Assembly (NCBI GenBank): GCA_902489255.1
Contig: CABTZF010000038.1
Location: forward strand, 1 to 6,196
DNA: 6,196 bases
Direction of reading: 5' to 3'
From: an uncultured Peptoniphilus sp.
Lineage (GTDB): Bacteria; Bacillota; Clostridia; Tissierellales; Peptoniphilaceae
Under the pieces are notes generated by a model. It was not told the origin of the DNA and ran no database searches. It saw nothing but the letters and a program-made list of their open reading frames with translations. Shown one piece after another: positions 1-5,990 of the stretch. Both the position numbers and the translations under genes were made by a program. Numbering within the stretch: position 1 is the stretch's first letter; the number at the start of each line of letters is the position of its first letter.

Positions 1-143
1 GTTCTTTCTTTTCTTCTTTTTACTATGTCTTGTTTTAATATCTTCTTTTCTTGATTTTTTAGTTGCCTTAATCTTTCTTCTGTATCGTCAATTTTATTTT
101 TTATTTCTTTTGATTCTTTTCTGATTTGTTCTAATTTTTTCAT
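1..143 (-). CDS. DUF3847-like small coiled-coil protein, N-terminal part (runs off the left edge)
   Basis: About 47 residues are visible, starting MKKLEQIRKESKEIKNKI and ending in a basic stretch (VKRRKERT) at the window edge. The visible part is a heptad-like, highly charged helix rich in Lys, Glu, Arg and Gln, with no membrane segment. This N-terminal layout (a K/E coiled coil leading into a basic RKERT patch) resembles the DUF3847 family. Members of that family are short proteins commonly encoded next to MobA/MobL-type relaxases in Bacillota integrative and mobilizable elements; their exact role is not established. The ATG start is well supported by an AAGGAG at 150-155 with a 6-nt spacer. 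The gene lies 22 nt beyond a terminator-like hairpin, leaving no room for its own promoter after the hairpin. Family assignment is from remembered family character and only half the protein is visible; the reading frame itself is solid. Confidence 0.7.
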   Translation of the reverse strand, partial: MKKLEQIRKESKEIKNKIDDTEERLRQLKNQEKKILKQDIVKRRKER

Positions 144-165
144 ATATAACTCCTTTCTTGTATTT

Positions 166-204
166 AAAAAAACGACTAGATTTTTAATTTCTAATCGTCT
201 TTTT
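166..204 (-). terminator. Intrinsic terminator or attenuator hairpin, minus strand
   Basis: The arms 191-204 and 166-179 pair over 14 positions when read as minus-strand RNA (AAAAAGACGAUUAG with CUAGUCGUUUUUUU), including two G-U pairs, around an 11-nt AU-rich loop. The 3' arm ends in seven Us. On the plus strand the two wobble positions become A-C mismatches, so the structure is better suited to minus-strand transcription. It would end transcripts coming from the R-M/TIR operon and the membrane-protein genes. Because the next gene starts only 22 nt further on, it could instead act as a leader attenuator for that gene. Confidence 0.7.
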
Positions 205-264
205 CTAAATGTTATACATTTCTATATTACATTTTTGTTTTACGTTTTTTATATATCTTTCCAT
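205..264 (-). other. 19-codon reading frame abutting the hairpin (leader peptide or gene remnant)
   Basis: An ATG at 262-264 opens a 19-residue frame, MERYIKNVKQKCNIEMYNI, ending with TAG at 205-207, immediately before the hairpin stem. The only ribosome-binding-like sequence upstream is a weak GGGA. Upstream of the ATG the same frame continues for four codons (DWDY) and then meets a TAA, so it is not the tail of a currently open gene. A stop directly against a terminator is typical of the true 3' end of a gene, so this may be a worn C-terminal remnant. A leader peptide acting on the hairpin is the alternative. No known leader peptide is recognised, and chance is possible for so short a frame. 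Confidence 0.2.
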
Positions 265-283
265 GTAATCCCAGTCTTAATTG
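205..283. other. AT-rich intergenic spacer without a convincing promoter
   Basis: Between the stop of the 76-residue membrane protein and the hairpin I see only AT-rich sequence. Minus-strand -10-like hexamers are present (TATAAC inside ATGTATAACATT, and TGTAATAT), but none has a recognisable -35 box about 17 nt upstream. I therefore do not call a promoter for the DUF3847-like gene here; it may be expressed by read-through from the right. Confidence 0.4.
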
Positions 284-514
284 TTATAACTTTTTGTTGA
301 TTTTTTTTATCATATTTTTCTCATAAAGATAAAAGATGTAGACTATTAGTAAATAAATACCAACAAAGATGGTGACGGAAATTACAATAGAGAAATCATA
401 ATTAAACCACTTTAGGTAAAGACCTGCAAAGATAAAATATATAAGCATTGCACAAAAGTGGATGCTTTGATTTAAATAGGTTGCCCTATTTTTATTTTTG
501 AAAATTTCTCCCAT
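284..514 (-). CDS. Small membrane protein resembling the C-terminal half of DUF3021, probably truncated
   Basis: This 76-residue protein has two likely membrane segments (about residues 19-37 and 41-64) followed by a basic tail, EKNMIKKINKKL. The pattern of a Leu/Gln-Ser-Ile-His-Phe entry into a membrane helix, a Trp-containing turn, a second helix ending in aromatics and a KKINKKL tail matches my recollection of the C-terminal half of DUF3021. Full-length DUF3021 proteins have about 130-150 residues and four membrane segments, and usually follow a LytTR-type regulator gene, which is absent here. The ATG lies 11 nt after the stop of the upstream membrane gene and has no Shine-Dalgarno sequence. 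The frame stays open upstream to about 607 without any ATG, GTG or TTG. Translation, if any, would depend on coupling to the upstream gene. I favour a truncated remnant; a genuine two-helix protein is the alternative. Confidence 0.5.
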   Translation of the reverse strand: MGEIFKNKNRATYLNQSIHFCAMLIYFIFAGLYLKWFNYDFSIVISVTIFVGIYLLIVYIFYLYEKNMIKKINKKL

Positions 515-525
515 TAGGACAGATA

Positions 526-1023
526 CTAAACCAAAACGGTCAGTAAATATGCCAAAATTAGACTCACGAAAAAGAAGATTATAACTTTTGTGATCTGACT
601 TTTTGCATTAAACCCAAAATTATCATATCCCTTAGCACCAACCGTCTGTGGATAAACTTTAGTTGGTAATTTTAACTTGGTAAGCATGAGATAATCAAAA
701 AATATAATATCAAAAAGCTTATATCCTTCAAATAGTATTAAAAATCTAACAAAGGCTTGCTGAAAAGTTAAACTAAATTTTACTGTATCAACAATTGCCC
801 AGACCAGAACGGCTCCAATTGCAACAAATCCAAGTATCATGATAAGTACGCCGATTATATTGACCCAAATCGGTTTATCTGGCAACTTACTCATCATAAC
901 TTTGATATCATCAGGTGCGCCGAAATACTTCGAGCCAAATTTCGGTATAATAAGTATAAAATTCACCATCATAATTGTTGCTGTTAAGCAGATGATGAAT
1001 AACATACCAAGTGTTTTCATCAA
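526..1023 (-). CDS. Uncharacterised four-helix membrane protein
   Basis: The protein has about 165 residues with hydrophobic segments near residues 5-27, 52-78, 88-112 and 144-164, so it is predicted to be an integral membrane protein with about four helices. Between helices 3 and 4 is a distinctive polar block: FDIIFFDY (104-111), then Pro-rich KLPTKVYPQTVGAKGY and FGFNAKSQITK. To my recollection a Phe-Asp/Phe-Phe-Asp, Tyr-Pro-x-Thr-x-Gly, Phe-Gly-Phe-Asn pattern recurs in unnamed clostridial membrane proteins, but I know no assigned function. An AGGAGGT at 1032-1038 precedes two adjacent starts, TTG (8-nt spacer) and ATG at 1018-1020 (11-nt spacer). I give the TTG because of its spacing; the difference is one residue. 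It starts 41 nt after the TIR gene with no terminator between them, so co-transcription with the defence operon is likely. Whether it works with the TIR protein is unknown. Confidence 0.85.
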   Translation of the reverse strand: MMKTLGMLFIICLTATIMMVNFILIIPKFGSKYFGAPDDIKVMMSKLPDKPIWVNIIGVLIMILGFVAIGAVLVWAIVDTVKFSLTFQQAFVRFLILFEGYKLFDIIFFDYLMLTKLKLPTKVYPQTVGAKGYDNFGFNAKSQITKVIIFFFVSLILAYLLTVLV

Positions 1024-1031
1024 TTTAGTTT

Positions 1032-1038
1032 ACCTCCT
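1032..1038 (-). promoter_or_regulatory. Strong Shine-Dalgarno (AGGAGGT) of the four-helix membrane protein gene
   Basis: This is a near-perfect anti-16S match, 8 nt from a TTG and 11 nt from the following ATG. It is the strongest ribosome binding site in the window. It indicates that the membrane gene is independently and well translated rather than being a chance frame. The 41-nt gap it sits in shows no hairpin with a U-run and no well-spaced promoter hexamers. Confidence 0.8.
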
Positions 1039-1064
1039 CTCTCAAGGTATAAATCATTGTGCAA

Positions 1065-1985
1065 TTAAAATCTTATGTCTTTTGAAATATCATTTATGTT
1101 TCTATAATGATTTTCTATTTCTTCTTGCTTCTTTCTTTTTAATTGTTCTTCTCTTCTTCTAATTTGTTTTTCTTCTTCATTTGTTTTCTCTACACACAAA
1201 ATCAAGGTATCTCTATGATATTGTTTTACCTCTTCGATTGTTGTTCCATCTAAAATAATTTTATCAGATTCAACTCTAGCTATTCCAGGTCTATGAATTG
1301 ATGTAAATCTTGGTGGGCAATCCCAATTTCTTAAAAATAATTCAGACCATGTGTCAGTTGGTTTGCTAGATAATCTAAAAGGGACACTATACAAAGCAGA
1401 ACCTCTTGTTCCATCATTTTTTGGCAAGGTAACTTCATTTGTTATAATGCCTACGATTTTTATATCCTCTCCCTCAATTGTTATCGGTTCATATTCATCA
1501 ACATAATATGGTCTTATACCTACTTTAGGTTTCTTTTTAACTTTAAATATCGATGCAATAAGATCCTTATATGATTCTTCATTAAATGGATTACCTCTTA
1601 AATCTATTGCAAGTTTTCCGTCTAGGTAAGTAGGTAAAGCTGTATTGAAATCTCCTTGTCTAATGATTGGAATAAACTTCCTATCATTGTGATTATTGTA
1701 GAGTTCCGCAGATATTATATGACTTTCATAACCTACACCTTTTTCTCTATTATTAGCTTTCCTTTTATACTCTTCAGTGCATATTATAATTACATAATCA
1801 CTATCTCTTATCGAGCTTTCCATAAATTTTGGAAGTCTATCCCCTGGACTTACATCATAACTATCTATTATAGCTTCAATACCATCTGATAATAATTTAT
1901 CTGCTAAAGATTTAACCCAATCTGAGTGTTCTTTACTTTCCCATGAATATGATATAAATACTTTTGGAACGTTACTTTCTGTCAT
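1065..1985 (-). CDS. TIR/SEFIR-domain protein encoded in the type III R-M operon
   Basis: This is a 306-residue soluble protein. Residues 7-145 form a TIR_2/SEFIR-type domain. It has a first strand KVFISYSWES (8-17), a helix with EHSDWVKSLADKLLSDGI, a BB-loop-like region DSYDVSPGDRLPKFM (41-55), a strand DYVIIICT (63-70), and then GVGYE (83-87). E87 lies at about the distance from that strand where TIR NADases carry their catalytic Glu; E94 is a second candidate. TIR proteins in bacterial immunity cleave NAD+ or make cyclic ADP-ribose-type signals, so an NAD-consuming or signalling role is inferred, not shown. Residues 165-262 form a second, mixed alpha/beta region I do not recognise (LYSVPFRLSSKPTDTW, WDCPPRF, HRPGIARV). 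Residues 264-292 are a charged coiled coil. The start is fixed by GAGGTG at 1990-1995 with a 4-nt spacer; it lies 11 nt after res, so it is co-transcribed. No membrane segment or signal peptide is seen. No Thoeris ThsA partner is visible. Confidence 0.92.
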   Translation of the reverse strand: MTESNVPKVFISYSWESKEHSDWVKSLADKLLSDGIEAIIDSYDVSPGDRLPKFMESSIRDSDYVIIICTEEYKRKANNREKGVGYESHIISAELYNNHNDRKFIPIIRQGDFNTALPTYLDGKLAIDLRGNPFNEESYKDLIASIFKVKKKPKVGIRPYYVDEYEPITIEGEDIKIVGIITNEVTLPKNDGTRGSALYSVPFRLSSKPTDTWSELFLRNWDCPPRFTSIHRPGIARVESDKIILDGTTIEEVKQYHRDTLILCVEKTNEEEKQIRRREEQLKRKKQEEIENHYRNINDISKDIRF

Positions 1986-1996
1986 TCAACACCTCA

Positions 1997-4201
1997 TTAA
2001 AATAAATCTTCTAGCCTTTTCCAATTTTCATTATTCATTTCTTCTGTGTAGTCTGTATTGTTAATATAGAGCCTTGTATCTTTATCTCTAACAAACCCCC
2101 AATTTATTTTACGCCTATCTGCATAGTCCTTAAAAGCATAGAATTTATTTTCGATCTGCTTATCAATGTTTTTACTTTTTCCTTTTGACTCTCCACCTTT
2201 AGTTTCAATTATCCATACTTCTCCATTTTTCTTTTTGATTATATAGTCTGGATAAAAAAGATATTCTTTGCTTAGATTATTACCGTAAATAACTGATAGA
2301 TATTGTTGCCCTGTATCTCCGTTTTTATAGTACCAATCTACATCATCTCTACTTTCAAGATAGTTTTCTAAGAGTTGTTCTGAAGTTGATCTAAATTGAG
2401 ATGTTGTCATAGAAGTGTTGTATTCTTTATAAGCATTTTTCTCATACTCGACTACTTCTGTTTCATACGGAAGATACTTATAAAAATCTTCTAAAGGCAA
2501 TTTCCATTTTTCAGTCTTCTTATCCAAGATTTGTATTTGTCTTGCATTAGAAATTGCAGCTAAATCTAAAAAGTCATCTCTAAGTTTATAGGCATTATTA
2601 ATCATAAAAGCGTACCATTCACGATTTGAAAGGTTAAGTAACTTTTTGCTTGATGGTATATTTTTATGGAAAAGATGTTGAAGAATTGCCCTCATTTTGT
2701 TAGATGGCACACCAGTAACTTTTTTAATCATATCAACTGCGTGCAAACAATCAATTCCATGGTCGTGAGTTGATACTTCATAGGCTATCTCCCTATTTTC
2801 GCCTTGTTTTTCATCAACTATATCTTTGAGTTTTATAAATTTACCAGTCCTAAAGGTAGATATAACTTTTGTTCCCATTATAAAACCATAAGACTCTAAT
2901 AATTTTTCATTGTCCTTTTTAATATTGGTTAGTTTATATTTATCTTTGAAATAGTCATAAGCTCTATCTCGAACTAATACTTCATCTACAAACTGATAGT
3001 CTTTATTTCTATATTCTTTTACAAGTTCAAAATCTTTGCACTTATCTTTTAAAAATAACCTTTTAACTTCATAGGCATTTCCACCTTGTATAACAGATTC
3101 TTTATACTTTTCATCGAATGTATATAGGAAGCAAAAATCTAATAGGTCGTTGTCATAGTGCCTTGCTCTTGGCATTCTCCTTATGCGTCCTATTGTTTGC
3201 GTTTCAAAGGTTTCTGTCATATTTTCACGAAGTTTTACAAGTATCTTTGCTCTTGGGCAATCCCAACCAGTTGATATGGCTTGTTTCATAATCAAGAAGT
3301 TTGATTTTGAGTCTTCATCTGTAACATCAAGGGTATTTATTTTCTCATCACTTAACCATTTAGCAAGCATTTTATTTTTATAAGTGTAACCCATATTTGT
3401 TAGATGTTCTTCTACAAAATTAACTAAGGACTCACTCATATCTGGAAATTGTATAATGACTAGAGGATTAATTTTCTCACCTATTTTCTCATACTCGGCT
3501 TTGATTTCTTTCCTCTTTTCGTCAGCTTTTTGTATTAGATAAATGGTTTCACTTTCAAGGTCGTCCATTTCGTCTGCTTCAATACCAGGATTGATGTAAA
3601 GTGCCTTTGTTATAAGACCAGAATTTATTACCTCTTCTTCTGGTATTTCATAGAATTCTGCCATCGGATTTTTGACAGTTGTTGCCGATACTCGTATTTC
3701 TCTATCAGAATTAAGGGCATACAAAATATCATCTGCTTTTGAGGTGTTATTCAAATGCTCCTCGTCAATAATTGTGATAAAAGAAAGTTGTTCCCTATGT
3801 GCTTCTGCAATTCTTTCAAAAAGATTTTTCTTTTCACTATCTTTAAGTGCATTATTCTTTTTATTGGTTATCATTTCCCAGTTTATAAAATAGGTATATC
3901 CACCCTTGAAACCTTGAAGTAAGGCATCATGTATATTAGCAGATTTTGCATGAGGAATATATTCGTCCATTTTTTCCTTTGACTGTTCCTCTAAATCTCC
4001 CTTGCCTGGAGTAAGCCAGATAAATACCTTATTAGGGGCCTGCCATAGAAGATAATCATAGATATAAGAAAGTAGAATTATTGTTTTGCCAGACCCAGTC
4101 GGACTTTTCACAATGATTTTTCTTTTCGCATTTGGATCTGTTGTTTTATCCAAAAGATAGTTTTTGGCGTCTGTTTGAAAATCAAATAAATCTAACATCA
4201 T
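1997..4201 (-). CDS. res: Type III restriction endonuclease subunit Res (helicase plus PD-ExK nuclease)
   Basis: This 734-residue protein is the ATP-dependent translocase and cleavage subunit of a type III R-M system. It works in complex with Mod and cuts a short distance from an unmethylated asymmetric site after engaging two sites. An N-terminal superfamily 2 helicase core shows Walker A SPTGSGKT (33-40), motif II DEEH (146-149), motif III SATT (172-175), a motif V-like AISTGWDCPRA (308-318) and motif VI QTIGRIRRMP (335-344). A long linker leads to a C-terminal nuclease with PDY (D652) and ETK (E666, K668), a complete PD-ExK triad. Most Res proteins I recall are 850-1000 residues, so this one is compact, but every key motif is intact. 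The first ATG of an ATGATG pair overlaps the mod stop (ATGA) and has GAGGTG 8 nt upstream, implying translational coupling that keeps Res tied to Mod. It is expected to be active. Confidence 0.96.
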   Translation of the reverse strand: MMLDLFDFQTDAKNYLLDKTTDPNAKRKIIVKSPTGSGKTIILLSYIYDYLLWQAPNKVFIWLTPGKGDLEEQSKEKMDEYIPHAKSANIHDALLQGFKGGYTYFINWEMITNKKNNALKDSEKKNLFERIAEAHREQLSFITIIDEEHLNNTSKADDILYALNSDREIRVSATTVKNPMAEFYEIPEEEVINSGLITKALYINPGIEADEMDDLESETIYLIQKADEKRKEIKAEYEKIGEKINPLVIIQFPDMSESLVNFVEEHLTNMGYTYKNKMLAKWLSDEKINTLDVTDEDSKSNFLIMKQAISTGWDCPRAKILVKLRENMTETFETQTIGRIRRMPRARHYDNDLLDFCFLYTFDEKYKESVIQGGNAYEVKRLFLKDKCKDFELVKEYRNKDYQFVDEVLVRDRAYDYFKDKYKLTNIKKDNEKLLESYGFIMGTKVISTFRTGKFIKLKDIVDEKQGENREIAYEVSTHDHGIDCLHAVDMIKKVTGVPSNKMRAILQHLFHKNIPSSKKLLNLSNREWYAFMINNAYKLRDDFLDLAAISNARQIQILDKKTEKWKLPLEDFYKYLPYETEVVEYEKNAYKEYNTSMTTSQFRSTSEQLLENYLESRDDVDWYYKNGDTGQQYLSVIYGNNLSKEYLFYPDYIIKKKNGEVWIIETKGGESKGKSKNIDKQIENKFYAFKDYADRRKINWGFVRDKDTRLYINNTDYTEEMNNENWKRLEDLF

Positions 4202-5988
4202 AATTCGTTCACCTCTCTTAATTCTTCTGTGAAATAATAATCTGGGATAGTAACAACTTCAAGCTTCCTTTCCTCGATACTATCCTTGATTTCATTAGTT
4301 AGTAATATGAATGACGGGATATATAAAACACCACTTTCTTTCATTTCAGAAAGTGCTATATTTAAATCTTCATCAGACAAAATGATTCTTCTACTATTCC
4401 CATCAATCTCACACATATTTTCAAGCTCTACCATTTCTTTGATATAGTCAAGAAGCTTAGAAGATAAAATCTCCTCATCTTCTGAAAGTTTTGGTATAAA
4501 TTCTGTTTTATAGTATTTAAGGTTGTGAGGAAGTTCTTCTTGGATATTCTTCATTCTTTGATAAGTGATTTTTTCGCAAATATTGTTTTCATTGTTAGTG
4601 CAAAGAATATATTTCCTATTTCCACCATCTTCTTTATTAAGCTGCATAACTGCATGTCCCGTAGTCCCACTGCCTGCGAAATAGTCTAAAATAACGGCGT
4701 CATTATACTTATACATTTTTATTATTCTATTTAATAGAGAAAGAGGTTTTTTCCCATTTGAAAATTTCACACTACCCTCTTTAGAAAGATTATTTAATTC
4801 AATGCCATCCCAATAAGTTCCCTCAATATCTTTTTTAAATACTCCATCATTATTGCTAACTCCTACATCGGCGAACCACGCAATTAAACGAAGCTTTTGA
4901 CCTTTATAGAACTGTTCATATAACCTACCTTTATTTCTTCCGCTTATTGGGATATATTCTATGCTATATAAAGACTCCCTATCAAGATTATCTTCTCCTA
5001 TATAATCAACTACTCTTTTTCGTATAGAGCTTTGTGGCATTGCTGTCATATGAATTTGATTAAAATATTTTTTATAAACTTCTCTTACAGATATATTATC
5101 TTTTTTAGCTATTTGATTTACGCTCATGAATATAGGATTTAGTCTTTTGTAGATTTTAATCTCATCTCCTGCTCCGTCAACAGTAGATCCAATATATTTT
5201 TTTGTACCTGGATTCACTAACACAGATGTATATTTCCAGCTAATATCATTTTCCTTGTAATAATCTAAAAGTTCTTCAATTTCTGTCAATTTATATACTG
5301 TATTAAATTCAGGTAAAAATTTTATATCTTTGGAATATATCAATAAATATTCTAAGTTCTTTTTCAATTTGAGGTCTTGACCTCCACCACTTGCACCTGC
5401 AGCATTCTTTGTTTTTACTGAAACTAGATTAATAAAATTATCTTCTCCAAAAATTTCATCTAAAATAATTTTAAATTGTGATAGTTCATCATCTCCAATC
5501 GAGCAAAAAATAACACCTTCATTTGACAATAATTTCCTAGCAATCCTTAATCTTTCATTCATAAATGATAGCCATTTTGAATGTCTATATCCATCGTCAG
5601 AACCAATGTAATTATCATCATAAATAAAATCTTTATTTCCAGTATTGTAAGGTGGATCAATATAGATAACATCAACTTTACCTTTGTGAGTCTTTTCTAA
5701 TAATTTAAGGGAATGTAGATTATCCCCCTCTAAAAGAAAATTAAAATCTGCATTTTTATCGGCTACTATTTTTTTGTCTTCTACCTCTCTAAACACTGGT
5801 ATGTTATGAACGAGTTGTTTGTCTACTTCTTCTTCGTGTTCTTCCCATACTAATCCATATTTTTTCTCAGTTAAGGCTGTTTCAATCTTGCTAAGTGCAA
5901 TCCTAATTTCATCATCTGTGTGAATTTCTTTTAGATGATTTAGGTATTCAATCATTTCAGCTCTTCTGATTTGTGATAGGTTGCTCAA
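4198..5988 (-). CDS. mod: Type III DNA methyltransferase subunit Mod (N6-adenine, beta class)
   Basis: This 596-residue protein transfers a methyl group from S-adenosylmethionine to adenine in one strand of an asymmetric recognition site and provides the DNA specificity of the Mod-Res complex. The catalytic motif IV, DPPYNTGN (111-118), precedes the SAM-binding motif I, DYFAGSGTTGHA (435-446), which is the beta-class order. The segment between them (about 190-410) holds the target recognition domain, normally the most variable part. The N-terminal 80 residues are helical and charged. About 150 residues follow motif I; the C-terminal part is likely the Res-interacting region. Length is normal for Mod and both motifs are intact. 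The TTG start at 5986-5988 follows GAGGTGG with a 7-nt spacer and lies 2 nt after the regulator's stop. The next in-frame ATG is at residue 12 and lacks such a site. The recognition sequence cannot be read from the protein. No tandem repeat of the phase-variable mod type is seen. Confidence 0.96.
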   Translation of the reverse strand: MSNLSQIRRAEMIEYLNHLKEIHTDDEIRIALSKIETALTEKKYGLVWEEHEEEVDKQLVHNIPVFREVEDKKIVADKNADFNFLLEGDNLHSLKLLEKTHKGKVDVIYIDPPYNTGNKDFIYDDNYIGSDDGYRHSKWLSFMNERLRIARKLLSNEGVIFCSIGDDELSQFKIILDEIFGEDNFINLVSVKTKNAAGASGGGQDLKLKKNLEYLLIYSKDIKFLPEFNTVYKLTEIEELLDYYKENDISWKYTSVLVNPGTKKYIGSTVDGAGDEIKIYKRLNPIFMSVNQIAKKDNISVREVYKKYFNQIHMTAMPQSSIRKRVVDYIGEDNLDRESLYSIEYIPISGRNKGRLYEQFYKGQKLRLIAWFADVGVSNNDGVFKKDIEGTYWDGIELNNLSKEGSVKFSNGKKPLSLLNRIIKMYKYNDAVILDYFAGSGTTGHAVMQLNKEDGGNRKYILCTNNENNICEKITYQRMKNIQEELPHNLKYYKTEFIPKLSEDEEILSSKLLDYIKEMVELENMCEIDGNSRRIILSDEDLNIALSEMKESGVLYIPSFILLTNEIKDSIEERKLEVVTIPDYYFTEELREVNEL

Positions 5989-5990
5989 TT

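Noticed and set aside
839..1162. Plus-strand open frame of 107 codons across the TIR/membrane gene boundary
   Set aside because: It is antisense to two well-supported genes, its hydrophobic content is the mirror of the membrane protein's codons, and it has no ribosome binding site.
1066..1185. Low-complexity cttctt-rich tract as a DNA repeat
   Set aside because: It is the coding sequence of the Lys/Glu/Arg-rich coil at the end of the TIR protein, not a regular tandem repeat.
1656..1889. Plus-strand open frame of 77 codons inside the TIR gene
   Set aside because: It is antisense to the conserved TIR domain, with no start signal and no recognisable protein character.
1065..1985. Assignment of the TIR gene as Thoeris ThsB
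   Set aside because: No ThsA-type NAD-binding effector is in the window, and the protein has a long extra C-terminal region; a TIR domain alone does not make a Thoeris system.
3183..3893. Two plus-strand frames (3183-3383 and 3672-3893) inside res
   Set aside because: Both lie opposite conserved helicase motifs (motif VI/V and motif II/III regions), which explains their open reading; neither has a ribosome binding site.
4198..5988. Phase-variable mod gene
   Set aside because: Some type III mod genes carry tandem short repeats that switch the reading frame; I see no such repeat tract in or before this mod, and its frame is intact.
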